From: Candidatus Dormiibacterota bacterium
Lineage (GTDB): Bacteria; Chloroflexota; Dormibacteria; Aeolococcales; Bog-877
Direction of reading: 5' to 3'
Assembly (NCBI GenBank): GCA_027306595.1
Contig: DAHUZI010000133.1
Location: 1-61,589 of the forward strand
Length of the DNA: 61,589 nt
The notes beneath the pieces are model-generated. The model was not told the DNA's origin. It did no database searches and saw only the letters and a program-made list of their open reading frames with translations. How positions within the stretch are numbered: position 1 is the first letter of the stretch; every line of letters starts with the position of its first letter. Below, piece by piece: positions 32,909 to 42,320 of the stretch. The position numbers and the translations under genes were made by a program.

Positions 32909-33984
32909 CCGTCGAAGAGGGTGGGCGCCCCCGGTCCCGCCGGCCCCCCCGGCCCTGCCCGGCCCGCCGGCTCCGCGGCGGGCGGCGGCAGGCCCAGGTG
33001 CTGGTAGGCGCGCACGGTCGCCACCCGGCCGCGAGCGGTCCGGGCCAAGAGCCCCGACTGGATGAGGAAGGGCTCGTGGACGTCCTCGATCGTCTGCGCC
33101 TCCTCCGCCAGCGAGACGGCGACGGTCTCCAGCCCGACCGGCCCCCCGCCGAAGTGTTCGCAGATCGTCTGGAGCAGGCGACGGTCAATCGCGTCGAGGC
33201 CGAGCTCATCCACCGCCAGCATGGCTAGCCCGTCGGTCGCGACATCGGCCGTGACCCGCCCGCTGGCGCGCACGAGGGCGAAGTCCCGCACCCGGCGCAG
33301 GAGCCGGTTGGCGATCCGGGGCGTGCCGCGGGCGCGCGCCGCCAGGATCGCGATCGCCCCCTCCTCGACCTCGACCCCAAGGAGCCGGGCGGAGCGGCGG
33401 AGGATCGTGGCCAGGTCGGTCGGCTCGTAGAGGTCGAGCCGCAGGGCGGCGCCGAACCGGTCGCGCAGTGGGCCCGACAGGAGGCCGAGCCGGGTGGTCG
33501 CCCCCACGACCGTGAACGGCTGGAGCCGCAGCCGCAAGGACTGGGCCCCGGCACCCTTGCCCGTCGCGAAGTCGAAGGCGAAGTCCTCCATCGCCGGGTA
33601 CAGGCTCTCCTCGACCCCGCGCTGGAGCCGGTGGATCTCGTCGATGAAGAGGACATCGCCGGGGCCGAGGTTCGTGAGCACGCTGGCGAGCACGCCCTGG
33701 TGCTCGATCGCCGGCCCGCTCGTGATCCGCAGCTGGGTGCCCATCTCGGCGGCGAGGATCGTCGCGAGCGTCGTCTTGCCCAGCCCCGGGGGCCCCGAGA
33801 AGACGCAGTGCTCGAGCGGCTCCGCCCGCCGCCGAGCGGCGTCGACCAGGATCGTGAGCTGCTCGCAAACGCTGGCCTGTCCCACGAACTCATCCAGCCG
33901 CCGCGGGCGCAGCGTGCGGTCCAGCTCGGGCTCGTCCCCGGTGGCGGCGGGATCGAGGAGATCGGGGGCGGGACCGTCGATCAT
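32905..33984 (-). CDS. ruvB: Holliday junction DNA helicase RuvB, 359 aa
   Basis: The AAA+ motor of branch migration. Walker A '[15 protein letters not shown]', Walker B '[10 protein letters not shown]', sensor '[19 protein letters not shown]' and the winged-helix end '[17 protein letters not shown]' are present. ATG 33984 overlaps the ruvA stop (ATGA). The C-terminus has a Gly/Pro-rich tail of about 25 residues. Confidence 0.96.
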   Translation of the reverse strand: MIDGPAPDLLDPAATGDEPELDRTLRPRRLDEFVGQASVCEQLTILVDAARRRAEPLEHCVFSGPPGLGKTTLATILAAEMGTQLRITSGPAIEHQGVLASVLTNLGPGDVLFIDEIHRLQRGVEESLYPAMEDFAFDFATGKGAGAQSLRLRLQPFTVVGATTRLGLLSGPLRDRFGAALRLDLYEPTDLATILRRSARLLGVEVEEGAIAILAARARGTPRIANRLLRRVRDFALVRASGRVTADVATDGLAMLAVDELGLDAIDRRLLQTICEHFGGGPVGLETVAVSLAEEAQTIEDVHEPFLIQSGLLARTARGRVATVRAYQHLGLPPPAAEPAGRAGPGGPAGPGAPTLFDG

Positions 33985-34607
33985 CGCGAAGCCCGCGGGG
34001 TGGAGCCCGGGTCCAGCCGGCGGAGGGCCCCGGCCACGAGCTCGTCGAGCGGGGCCTCCGCGCCGGCGGCCTCCTCGGCCGCCCGCTCGACCGCGCGCCG
34101 AGCCTGGCCGGCCGGGAATCCCAGCCCGACTACCGCATCGATCGCCGGCTGGAGCGTCGGCCCGGGCGCCGCCGCCGGGGTCGCGATCGTGACGGCGCCA
34201 GCCAGCCCGTCCAGCTTCTCCCGCAGCTCCAGGACCAGCCGGGCCGCGGTCTTGGTGCCGATCCCTGGCACGGTGGCGAGGAGCTCGGGATCGCCGGCGC
34301 TGAGGGCGCGGACCACGACCGGCCACTCGGCGCGACCGAGGATGGCGAGGGCAACCCGCGGGCCCACGCGCTCGACCCCGATCAGGAGCCGGAACAGCGC
34401 GAGCTCCTCGCGGCTGGCGAAGCCGAAGAGGGTGAGGGCATCCTCACGCACGGCGGTGTGGATGTGGAGGGTGACCGGAGGCGGGGCGTCGCGCAGCCAG
34501 CCCAGCGCGCGGGGATGGGCGAAGACCCGGTAGCCGACCCCGCCGACGTCGAGGACCGCCCAGTCGGCCTCCACGGCCACCACCTCGCCGCGCAGCCGGG
34601 CGATCAT
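33981..34607 (-). CDS. ruvA: Holliday junction DNA-binding protein RuvA, 208 aa
   Basis: Domain I '[20 protein letters not shown]', two helix-hairpin-helix motifs ('[18 protein letters not shown]' and '[19 protein letters not shown]') and a C-terminal RuvB-contact domain after an acidic linker. It forms tetramers around the four-way junction. ATG start overlaps the ruvC stop. Confidence 0.95.
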   Translation of the reverse strand: MIARLRGEVVAVEADWAVLDVGGVGYRVFAHPRALGWLRDAPPPVTLHIHTAVREDALTLFGFASREELALFRLLIGVERVGPRVALAILGRAEWPVVVRALSAGDPELLATVPGIGTKTAARLVLELREKLDGLAGAVTIATPAAAPGPTLQPAIDAVVGLGFPAGQARRAVERAAEEAAGAEAPLDELVAGALRRLDPGSTPRASR

Positions 34608-35125
34608 GCCGGGACCGCGGGCCGCGGCCCGGCCGCGAGGCTGATCGCGTGCCGGACCCCGCGGGCGTGGTGGTGGCAGATGGCGACGGCGCAGGCGTCG
34701 GTGACGTCGTCGGGGCCAGCGACCGGGGCGCCGCCCAGGAGCGTCGTCACCATCCGGGCGACCTGCCGCTTGGGAGCCGACCCGTTGCCGCTCACCGAGC
34801 GCTTGACCTCGCTCGGGGTGTACTCGGCGATCGGCACCGCCGCCTCAGCCGCCACTAGGAGGGCGACCCCCCGAGCCTGGGCCACCTGGATCGCGGTGCG
34901 GACGTTGCGCGAGAAGTAGAGGCGCTCGACCGCCACCAACTCGACCGGGGCCGAGCGCAGCACCTCGCGCACCCCGAGAGCGAGCGCCCGGAGCCGCTCC
35001 GGCTCGGTCAGCGGCGCGGCGGTCGTCACCACCCCGCAGCGCACGAGGGTCAGGGCGCCCGCGCGCCCCTCCACCAGCGCGTACCCGGTCAGCGCGAGGC
35101 CGGGATCGAGACCGAGGACCAGCAT
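34604..35125 (-). CDS. ruvC: Holliday junction endonuclease RuvC, 173 aa
   Basis: 'MLVLGLDPGLALTGYALVE' contains the first catalytic Asp; 'VAVERLYFSRNVRTAIQVAQ' the Glu and the DNA-contact Phe; 'GPDDVTDACAVAIC' the last Asp pair. It cleaves junctions symmetrically. ATG 35125 is the natural N-terminus; the longer track frame is read-through from yebC. Confidence 0.95.
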   Translation of the reverse strand: MLVLGLDPGLALTGYALVEGRAGALTLVRCGVVTTAAPLTEPERLRALALGVREVLRSAPVELVAVERLYFSRNVRTAIQVAQARGVALLVAAEAAVPIAEYTPSEVKRSVSGNGSAPKRQVARMVTTLLGGAPVAGPDDVTDACAVAICHHHARGVRHAISLAAGPRPAVPA

Positions 35126-35192
35126 CCGACGGCGGCAGGGGCGCCGGTCCGATGGGGGGCGGGGGCCGGGAGCAGGGTGCCGCCCGTCCGGA

Positions 35193-35936
35193 TCAGACGC
35201 CGGCCAGGACGTCGTCGGGGAGGACCGCGTTGCAGTGGACCGCCTGGACGTCGTCGTGCTCCTCGAGCGCCTCCAGGAGGCGGACCACCGCCGGCGCCGC
35301 CTTGGCCTCGACCTCGACCAGGGCGGTGGGCCGCATCGTGACCTCGGACCGCTCCACCCGGGCCCCGGTGTCCTGGAGGGCCTGGCGGAGGGCCTCCAGG
35401 TGCTCGGGCGCGACATAGGCCTCCAGCGTGCCGTCCTCGATCTGAACGTCGTCGGCGCCAGCCTCGATGGCGGTCAGCCCCAGCGCCTCGTGGTCCTGGC
35501 CGGCCAGGTCGACCGCGACCACCCCGGTGCGGACGAACTGCCAGGCCACGGAGTTCGTCTCCCCCAGGCTGCCCCCCGCCCGGTGGAAGAGGTTGCGAAT
35601 CGCGGCCACGGTGCGGTTGCGATTGTCGGTCACCGTGTCCACCAGGATGGCGACGCCCATCGGCCCGTAGCCCTCGTAGCGGATCTCCTCGATCGCATCG
35701 CCGGAGAGCTCCCCGGTCCCGCGCTTGATCGCGCGCTCGATGTTGTCCTGGGGCATGTTGACCTCGCGCGCCTTCTGGATCGCCAGGCGCAGCCGGAAGT
35801 TGCCCTGGGGATCGCCGCCCCCCTCGTGGGCGGCCACGGTCAGCTCACGGGCGACGCGGGTGAAGGTCTGGCCCCGCTTGGCGTCGACGACGGCCTTCTT
35901 GTGCTTGATGCCGGCCCACTTCGAGTGCCCAGACAT
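35193..35936 (-). CDS. yebC: YebC/PmpR family protein, 247 aa
   Basis: 'MSGHSKWAGIKHKKAVVDAK' and 'RGQTFTRVARELTVAAHEGG' mark the TACO1/YebC family, which acts as a transcription or translation factor (relief of polyproline stalling has been shown for relatives). GGGAGGT precedes the ATG. A TAGACT box at 36006-36011 on the minus strand may be its -10, with a ~65-nt leader. Confidence 0.94.
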   Translation of the reverse strand: MSGHSKWAGIKHKKAVVDAKRGQTFTRVARELTVAAHEGGGDPQGNFRLRLAIQKAREVNMPQDNIERAIKRGTGELSGDAIEEIRYEGYGPMGVAILVDTVTDNRNRTVAAIRNLFHRAGGSLGETNSVAWQFVRTGVVAVDLAGQDHEALGLTAIEAGADDVQIEDGTLEAYVAPEHLEALRQALQDTGARVERSEVTMRPTALVEVEAKAAPAVVRLLEALEEHDDVQAVHCNAVLPDDVLAGV

Positions 35937-36066
35937 CGGTCACCTCCCTGCCTCGCCGGCGCGCGGGGACGGCGCATGGAACAGCCGGCGAACAGATATT
36001 CGACAAGTCTAGCACCGCCCCGCGGCTCATGCCTAGGCTACCAGCCCTGCGCGCGGGCCCCATCTC

Positions 36067-37338
36067 TCAGGTCCGCTCCACCCCCGGGGCGAGGGCGGCG
36101 GGGTCGGCGGAGGCCAGCTCGACGAAGCGGCGCGGTCCCACCTGGAGGACCGTCCCCGGGGACGGCGCCACGGGGATGCGCCAGTCATCGACGCGCACCT
36201 CGTCGAGGCGCACGCCTCCCTGCCGCACGAGGCGCGCCGCCTCGCCGAGGGAGCCGGCGAGCCCCGCGGCGACCAGGAGGCGGCGCAGGTCCTGGGGCCC
36301 GCCGGCCAGCACCGCGGCCACCGGCAGCGCGGTCGGGCGCTGGTGGGCGCGGTGGACCTGGGTGAACTCCGCCTCGGCGTGGCGCGCCGCCGCATCGCCG
36401 TGGAAGGCGGTGACCACCGCCCGGGCCATCTCGGCCTTGGCGTCGCGGGGGTTGAGCGTTCCCGCTGCCATCCCCGCCAGGATCGCCCGGCGGCGCTCGG
36501 GCGCGACATCGGTCACCAGCGCGAGGTAGGGGCCGATCTGCTCGTCGGGGAGCGACATTAGCTGCCCGAACTGCTCGGCGGCGGGCGCCTGGACCCCGAC
36601 CGCGTTCGCCAGCGACTTGCTCATCTTGCGGTGGCCGTCCAGTCCCACCAGCAGGGGCACGGTGACGATCACCTGGGGTGGCTGGCCGGCGGCGGCTTGG
36701 AGCTCCCGCCCGAGCAGGAGGTTGAACAGTTGGTCGGTGCCGCCCAGTTCGACGTCGGCTGTGGTCGCGATCGAGTCGTACCCCTGGAGGAGTGGGTAGA
36801 AGAGCTCATGCAACCCGATCGGGCGCTGCTCCCGGAGCCGCTGGGCGAAGTCCTCCCGCTGGAGCAGCTGCGCGACGGTCACCGCTGACGCCAGCTGGAG
36901 CATCTGCTGGAGGTCGAAGCCCTCGAACCACTCGCTCTGCCGACGGACTTCGACCCCCGCCGGCTCGAGCACGCAGAACAGCTGGTCCAGGTAGGTCCGG
37001 GCGTTCGCCTCCACCGCCGCGGGGGTGAGCTGGGGACGGGTGGCACTGCGACCGCTGGGATCGCCGATGCGGGCGGTGACATCGCCGATGATGATGACCG
37101 GGCGGTGACCCAGGCGCTGCCACCGGCGCAGCAGGCGCATCGGCACCGTGTGGCCGAGGTGGATGTCGGGCGCGGAGGGGTCGATGCCCCACTTGACGCG
37201 GAGCGGCTCCCCGCGGGCGACCCGCTCCGCCAGCGTCTCCCGGCGGACGCAGTCGACCGTCCCCTCCAGCAGCGGCGTCAGGCCGTCGGCGGCGGGCGGC
37301 GGGGCGGCGGGCGGCTCGGCGGCTTGGGGGTGGGACAT
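36067..37338 (-). CDS. tyrS: tyrosyl-tRNA synthetase, 423 aa
   Basis: Class I signature 'PDIHLGHTVPMRLLRRW' (HIGH-like) and 'HRKMSKSLANAVG' (KMSKS). The C-terminal S4 domain ends the protein ('LVRQGGVRLDEVRVDD'). Charges tRNA-Tyr, whose gene is at 14946. The start is ATG 37338, since upstream codons are Arg-rich read-through. A TAGAAT box at 37395-37400 (minus strand) is a plausible -10, giving a ~50-nt leader. No T-box was found. Confidence 0.94.
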   Translation of the reverse strand: MSHPQAAEPPAAPPPAADGLTPLLEGTVDCVRRETLAERVARGEPLRVKWGIDPSAPDIHLGHTVPMRLLRRWQRLGHRPVIIIGDVTARIGDPSGRSATRPQLTPAAVEANARTYLDQLFCVLEPAGVEVRRQSEWFEGFDLQQMLQLASAVTVAQLLQREDFAQRLREQRPIGLHELFYPLLQGYDSIATTADVELGGTDQLFNLLLGRELQAAAGQPPQVIVTVPLLVGLDGHRKMSKSLANAVGVQAPAAEQFGQLMSLPDEQIGPYLALVTDVAPERRRAILAGMAAGTLNPRDAKAEMARAVVTAFHGDAAARHAEAEFTQVHRAHQRPTALPVAAVLAGGPQDLRRLLVAAGLAGSLGEAARLVRQGGVRLDEVRVDDWRIPVAPSPGTVLQVGPRRFVELASADPAALAPGVERT

Positions 37339-37698
37339 GGAAACGCCCGCGCTCGCACGCTCGCCTACAGGGCGGCCGGAGCGCGGCGGGCGCCATTCTA
37401 CCGAGACGCGGCGGGGGGACACGGGCTGGCGCCGGCGTGCTACGATTGGCATGGCGGAATCGGTTCAAGTTGGAGGGATTGTCCAGTGCGAACCGTGTGG
37501 CGTTACCTGAGGCACACGCGGGCGGAGTAGTCGGCCCCACCGGGCCCAGCCATGAGGTTTCGCGCCGGCGAGACCCCCGGGGACGGGCAGGGTCCGGCAG
37601 AGGGCGCTGCGAGCGTTCGACGTGAAGTATCCCGGCCGTTTGGCTGGGGCCGATCCATAGGATCGGCGACGCGGGCCGACCGTTGTGTCGGCCCGCTT
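37339..37698. other. gene-free interval between tyrS and mpg with hairpins
   Basis: No credible ORF. It holds the tyrS promoter region on the minus strand. On the plus strand are a -10-like TACGAT (37441-37446), a hairpin CCGATCC-ATA-GGATCGG (37650-37666) and a terminator-type hairpin at 37671. This arrangement would produce a plus-strand RNA of about 250 nt that matches no RNA family I recognise. Confidence 0.4.
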
Positions 37699-37699
37699 T
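37671..37699 (+). terminator. intrinsic-type terminator hairpin
   Basis: Perfect 10-bp stem GCGGGCCGAC / GTCGGCCCGC with loop CGTTGT, followed by TTT on the plus strand. On the minus strand the same stem directly follows the mpg stop codon, so it could also stabilise or end the mpg transcript. Confidence 0.6.
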
Positions 37700-38325
37700 C
37701 ATGTCCGGGGGCGATCGCGTGCCCCGGCCGCCGCCGGGGCTGCGGGCCGCGGTGACGAGACGGCCGGGCTTCGGCGGTCGACGCAGCGCCACGGCGACGG
37801 ATCTCGCACCCCGACCCGGGGCGTCCAGGCCACGTGCCGCTCGGCGACCGGCGAGCCCGGGGCCAGCCAGAGACGCCCCGGCCCGCTGCGGCACAGATCG
37901 GCGCCGTCGTGCCGCCGGTCCACCCCCAGCGCCCGGCAGAGCCGCCCGGGGCCATCGGCGCGGGGATAGGCGAGGGCGGGCTGGTCTTGGAGCTCGAGCG
38001 CCCGCAGGAGGACGGCGGCGGCCCGCCCCTCCGGCTCGGTGACGACGTTCAGGCAGTGGTGGAGGCCGTAGGCGAGATACACATAGGCGTGGCCCGGCGG
38101 CCCGAACATCGGTCGGTTGCGGGGCGTGCGCCCCCGGGCGGCATGGGATGCCGGGTCGTCGGCGCCGCAGTACGCCTCCACCTCGACCACCCGGCCCAGG
38201 CGGAGCCCCTCGTCGGATGCGTGGCAGCAGAGCGCGCCCAGGAGATCCCGCGCCACCTGCTGGCACGCCCGCTCGAAGAAGCGGCGCGGCAGTGCGGGGG
38301 GCAGCCGGAGCCGGCGTTGGGTCAG
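37699..38325 (-). CDS. mpg: 3-methyladenine DNA glycosylase (AAG/MPG family), 208 aa
   Basis: Removes alkylated purines. 'RFFERACQQVARDLLGALCC', 'RVVEVEAYCGADDPASHAAR' (catalytic Glu region), 'MFGPPGHAYVYLAYGLHHCL' and 'GPGRLCRALGVD' are conserved. No ATG, GTG or TTG lies near the expected N-terminus. A CTG at 38325 overlaps the cvpA stop as CTGA, matching the coupled GTGA/ATGA junctions elsewhere, so CTG initiation is proposed. The C-terminal 25 residues are low complexity. Confidence 0.88.
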   Translation of the reverse strand: MTQRRLRLPPALPRRFFERACQQVARDLLGALCCHASDEGLRLGRVVEVEAYCGADDPASHAARGRTPRNRPMFGPPGHAYVYLAYGLHHCLNVVTEPEGRAAAVLLRALELQDQPALAYPRADGPGRLCRALGVDRRHDGADLCRSGPGRLWLAPGSPVAERHVAWTPRVGVRDPSPWRCVDRRSPAVSSPRPAAPAAAGARDRPRT

Positions 38326-38876
38326 ATGTCGATCCTGGCGAGGTGGACGGCGAAGTCCGCGGGGATCGCGAAGCGCATCACGGACCGCACGAAGTCGTCG
38401 GCGTGGGTGAGCGGCGAGGCCAGGATCGAGTCCTGCACCGCCTGGGCGACGGTGGTGCGCGCCGGGGGCAGAAGGGCCGCGTCGGGGCTCGGGCTGCCCA
38501 CCGACAGGGCCACCACGATCAGGGTTCCGCACTCGAGGAGCGCGGCCATCCCCCCGAGGAGCAGGCCCAGGAGGCTGTCCGCGGCGAAGGTCGCGATCTT
38601 CTCGAGCTGCTCGTGGTACAGGACACCCAGGAGCTCGCCGATCAGGGCGCCCAGGGTGGCCAGGCCGGCGAAGGTGAGGCCGTTCCAGTACAGCGGGTCC
38701 AGCCCCAGCGCGTGGCCGAAGGCCCCGGCGATGTACGAGCCCCCGAGGTAGCCGAGCACGGCGAGGAGGTAAAAGCCGGCAAAGGGCACGATCCGGCGGA
38801 GCACCCCGTACCGCCACCCCAGGATGAGGTTGACGGCGAAGATCAGCAGCACCACCAGGCTGAAGGCGAGGCTCAC
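38322..38876 (-). CDS. cvpA: CvpA family membrane protein, 184 aa
   Basis: Four hydrophobic helices ('FSLVVLLIFAVNLILGW', 'IVPFAGFYLLAVLGYLGG', 'LLGLLLGGMAALLECG' region) and the 'NLILGWRYGVLRR' N-terminus match the CvpA/colicin V production family; its role is not firmly known. It overlaps pheT at its start and mpg at its stop. Confidence 0.8.
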   Translation of the reverse strand: MSLAFSLVVLLIFAVNLILGWRYGVLRRIVPFAGFYLLAVLGYLGGSYIAGAFGHALGLDPLYWNGLTFAGLATLGALIGELLGVLYHEQLEKIATFAADSLLGLLLGGMAALLECGTLIVVALSVGSPSPDAALLPPARTTVAQAVQDSILASPLTHADDFVRSVMRFAIPADFAVHLARIDI

Positions 38877-41287
38877 GCGGTCTCCCTCTGTCGGGCCCCT
38901 ACCGCCCCGGCCAGGGTCTCAAGCGCCGCCGCCCGCAGCCGCCGGGCCTCCTCGCCCGTGAGGGTCCGGTCGGCATCGCGAAAGACGAGGCGGAACGTCC
39001 AGCCCTTGAGGCCCGGGCCGAGCCGCGGGTCAGTGTACTCGTCAAGGAGCCGAACCGACTCACATTCGGGGATCCCGACGGAGCGGAGCGCGGCCAGAGC
39101 GGGCCCAACGGCGGCCCGGGCCGGCACGACGACCGCCAGGTCCTCGACCACGCCCGGGGTCGCCGCCAGGGGGCGCGCCGCCGGTCGGGGCCCCCCCGCG
39201 ACCACCCACCCGTCGAGGCGGAGCTCGGCCACCGCCGCGCGCCCGCGCAACTCGAACCGCTCGCGCGGACCGTCGGCCAGCTCGCCGACGACCCCGACGC
39301 GGCGGCCGCCCGCCCACAGCTCGGCGGACCGCCCCGGGTGCAGGCCGGCCACCGCCTGGGGTCGGACCTCGGGAGGCCCGTCGGCGCAGCGCGCCCCGAC
39401 CGTCACCGCCAGGGCGGCGAGCTGCCGAAGTCGGGCCGCCGCCTCCACGGCCTCACCCGCGGGGACGTGGTCCACCAGCCCCAGCAGCTCCGGCTCCTCG
39501 GCGAGACCCGATGGCGACGCCCCCCAGAACGCGCGGCCGATCTCGAACAGGCGGATCCGCTCGGCGCCGCGGGCCTGGTTGAGCGCCGCGGCCTGGAGGA
39601 GCCCGGGCAGGCAGCTCTGGCGGAGCGCGCTCCACTGCGGCCCGAGCGGGTTGCGGACCGCCAGCGGGGGCGACGGCGGGGCGAGGGGACGCAGGGCCAG
39701 CTGGGCCGACGGGCTCGTGAGGCTCACCGTGATCGCCTCGTCGACGCCCGCCCCCACGATGAGGTCTCGGACGGCCTCTCTCGCCGCCGGCGGGCTCACC
39801 ACCAGCGCCGGGCGGCGGCGACCGGGCACGGTCGGCGGGAGCCGCTCGTACCCGAGGCTGCGGCCGACCTCCTCGAGGACGTCGGCCGGGATCATGACGT
39901 CGAGCCGATCCGGCGGCGGGGTGACCGTCAGGGCGTCGCCGGCCGTCGTCACCTCGAAGCCCAGGCGGGTGAGCGCCGTCGCGGCCTCCCCGGCGGCGAC
40001 CGGCATGCCCAGCGCCCGGCCCAGCCCGCTCGCTGTCACCGGGATCGCCACCGACCGGTGCGGCCCCAGGGGCTCCACGTCCACCGGCCCGGGGCGGACG
40101 GCCGCGCCGGCGACCCGATGGGCGAGGTGGACGAACCGCGCCCCTCCGAGCGCTGCGAGGACCGGGCTCAGGGTCTTCTCGAAGCGCGCCGAGGCCTCGG
40201 TGCGCAGCCCCAGCCGCCTGGAGGTCGCCCGGATCGACGGCCCGTCGAACGTGGCGGCCTCGAGGAGGACCCGGCGGGTCGCCGGCCCCACCCCGCTGGC
40301 CCGGCCGCCGACGATCCCGGCCAGGGCGGCGGTCGAGCCGCCGACATCGATGACGAGGTCGCGGGCGTCGAGCCGGCGCTCCCCGCCGTCAAGGGCCTGG
40401 AACGGCTCCCCGTCGACGGCCCGCCGGACGGTCACGCGGACCCCGCCGTCGGCGCCGCCGACCCGGTCGAGGTCGAAGGTGTGGAGCGGCTGGCCGAGCT
40501 CGGCGCCGACGTAGTTGGCGAGGTCGACGGTGAGCCCGAGGGGACGGATCCCGACCGCCCGGAGCCGCTGCTGGATCCACAGCGGGCTGGGCGCCAGGGT
40601 CAGCCCCTCGACCACCTCGGCGCGGTAGCGCCGGCAGCCGCTCGGATCGTTGATGGCGACCGTCACCAGCTCGGCTGCGGGCCGCCCCACCCGCGGTGGG
40701 GGCGCAAGCTCGGGCGGGCGAAGCCGGCGATCGAGGGCGGCGGCGAGCTCGCGGGCGAGGCCGAGATGGGACAGGCAGTCGGGCCGGTTGGCGGTGATCT
40801 CGAGCTCGAGGATCCGGTCGGGCGGCACCAGCACCTCCAGCGGGGTCCCCGGCTCGGCGGCGCCCTCCTCGAGGAGGAGGATCCCCTCATGGTCGCTCCC
40901 CAGCCCCAGCTCGTGCGGGGAGCAGAGCATCCCCTGGCTGCCGTGCCCCCGGATCGTTCGCACCCCAACCCGCAGGCCGACCGCGGCGAGATCGGTCCCC
41001 GGGGACGCCCAGGGGACCAGCCCGCCGAGGGCGAGGTTCTGGGCGCCACAGACGACCGGCAGGGGCTCCGGGTCCCCGGTGTCGACCAGGGTCAGCCAGA
41101 GGTGGTGGCTCCCGGGCATCCGCTCCAGCTGCACCACCCGGGCGACCCCCACCCCCGCCGGCGCCCCGGGCTGCTCCACCACCCGCTCGACCTCGGTGCC
41201 GGTCTGGACCAGCCGGTCGACGAGGACCGGGGTGGGCACGTCGGCGCAGTCGACGAAGTCCTGGAGCCAGTTGGCGCTGTAGCGCAT
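38873..41287 (-). CDS. pheT: phenylalanyl-tRNA synthetase beta subunit, 804 aa
   Basis: The 'MRYSANWLQDFVDCADVPTP' start, an OB-fold tRNA-binding domain (res ~40-150, 'VPWASPGTDLAAVGLRVG'), B3/B4 editing domain ('LGLTVDLANYVGAELGQPLH'), B5 domain and a C-terminal FDX-ACB anticodon-binding domain ('SVRLLDEYTDPRLGPGLKG') are all present. Works as an alpha2-beta2 enzyme with PheS encoded 7 nt upstream. Confidence 0.95.
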   Translation of the reverse strand: MRYSANWLQDFVDCADVPTPVLVDRLVQTGTEVERVVEQPGAPAGVGVARVVQLERMPGSHHLWLTLVDTGDPEPLPVVCGAQNLALGGLVPWASPGTDLAAVGLRVGVRTIRGHGSQGMLCSPHELGLGSDHEGILLLEEGAAEPGTPLEVLVPPDRILELEITANRPDCLSHLGLARELAAALDRRLRPPELAPPPRVGRPAAELVTVAINDPSGCRRYRAEVVEGLTLAPSPLWIQQRLRAVGIRPLGLTVDLANYVGAELGQPLHTFDLDRVGGADGGVRVTVRRAVDGEPFQALDGGERRLDARDLVIDVGGSTAALAGIVGGRASGVGPATRRVLLEAATFDGPSIRATSRRLGLRTEASARFEKTLSPVLAALGGARFVHLAHRVAGAAVRPGPVDVEPLGPHRSVAIPVTASGLGRALGMPVAAGEAATALTRLGFEVTTAGDALTVTPPPDRLDVMIPADVLEEVGRSLGYERLPPTVPGRRRPALVVSPPAAREAVRDLIVGAGVDEAITVSLTSPSAQLALRPLAPPSPPLAVRNPLGPQWSALRQSCLPGLLQAAALNQARGAERIRLFEIGRAFWGASPSGLAEEPELLGLVDHVPAGEAVEAAARLRQLAALAVTVGARCADGPPEVRPQAVAGLHPGRSAELWAGGRRVGVVGELADGPRERFELRGRAAVAELRLDGWVVAGGPRPAARPLAATPGVVEDLAVVVPARAAVGPALAALRSVGIPECESVRLLDEYTDPRLGPGLKGWTFRLVFRDADRTLTGEEARRLRAAALETLAGAVGARQRETA

Positions 41288-41294
41288 CGCGACC

Positions 41295-42320
41295 TCAGAA
41301 CTGGTGAAGAAAGCGGACGTCGTCGAGGGTGAGCTCGCGGCCGTCCTCGATCCCGTACTTCAGCATCGCGATCCGCTCCGGGCCCATCCCGAAGGCGAAC
41401 CCCCGGTAGCGCTCGGGGTCGACCCCGCCGTTGCGCAGGACCTGGGGGTGGACCATCCCCGAGCCCAGGATCTCGATCCAGCCGCGGTGGTGGCAGGTGC
41501 GGCAGCCGGCGCCCCCGCAGAGGAAGCAGGAGACGTCCACCTCCATGCTCGGCTCGGTGTAGGGAAAGTAGTTCGGGCGCAGCCGGATCTCGCGCTCGTG
41601 CCCGAACATCGAGCGGGCGAAGGTGAGCAGCGTGCCCTTGAGGTCGGCGACGGTCACGTCCTCGTCGACCACCAGCCCCTCGACCTGGTGGAACATCACG
41701 AAGTGGGTCTGGTCGGGGTTGTCGCGGCGGTAGGTGCGCCCGGGGGCGATGATCCGGATCGGCGGGGGCTGCTCCAGCATCGTGCGCATCTGGACCGGCG
41801 AGGTGTGGGTCCGCAGGAGGACGTCGTCGCTGAGATAGAGGGTGTCGTGGCTGTCGCGGGCGGGATGGCCGGCCGGGATGTTGAGGAGCTCGAAGTTGAA
41901 CCGCTCCGACTCCACCTCCGGCCCCTCGACGACGGCGTACCCGAGCTGCCGGAAGATCGCCTCGATCTCGCGCAGGACCCTGGTGATCGGGTGGAGCCGG
42001 CCCGGGGTCCAGCTCTCGTCGAGCCGCGTGAGGTCCATCCACTCGGCGGCGATCCGCTCGGTGTCGACCGACGCCGCCAGCTGGCGGGCCCGGGCGTCCA
42101 GCGCCGCCTCCACCTCGGCCTTGGCCCCGTTGAACGCCCGGCCGAGGGCCGCCCGCTGCGCCGGGGCGGCGGCCGCCATCTGGGCCCCGGCGCGGGTCAA
42201 CTCCCCGTCCCGGCGCCCGAGGAATCGGCGCCGCACCGCCTCCAGCTGGGCGGGATCCACCGCGGCCTCGGCGTCGGCGACGGCCCGCGCGGCCAGCTCC
42301 GCCAGCGCCTCCGGGGTCAC
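41295..42320 (-). CDS. pheS: phenylalanyl-tRNA synthetase alpha subunit, 341 aa
   Basis: An N-terminal coiled coil (res 1-90) is followed by the class II core with 'HPARDSHDTLYLSDDVLLRT' (motif 1 area), 'FHQVEGLVVDEDVTVADLKG' and 'GFAFGMGPERIAMLKYGIED' (motif 3). 'CFLCGGAGCRTCHHRGW' is an unusual zinc-knuckle-like insertion seen in a subset of PheS. The GTG start overlaps the rplT stop. Confidence 0.95.
   Translation of the reverse strand: MTPEALAELAARAVADAEAAVDPAQLEAVRRRFLGRRDGELTRAGAQMAAAAPAQRAALGRAFNGAKAEVEAALDARARQLAASVDTERIAAEWMDLTRLDESWTPGRLHPITRVLREIEAIFRQLGYAVVEGPEVESERFNFELLNIPAGHPARDSHDTLYLSDDVLLRTHTSPVQMRTMLEQPPPIRIIAPGRTYRRDNPDQTHFVMFHQVEGLVVDEDVTVADLKGTLLTFARSMFGHEREIRLRPNYFPYTEPSMEVDVSCFLCGGAGCRTCHHRGWIEILGSGMVHPQVLRNGGVDPERYRGFAFGMGPERIAMLKYGIEDGRELTLDDVRFLHQF

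Noticed and set aside
37339-37700. T-box or known housekeeping RNA (RNase P, tmRNA, SRP) upstream of tyrS
   Set aside because: No TGGNACCGCG-type T-box sequence, no specifier-loop context on the minus strand, and none of the conserved motifs of those RNAs.
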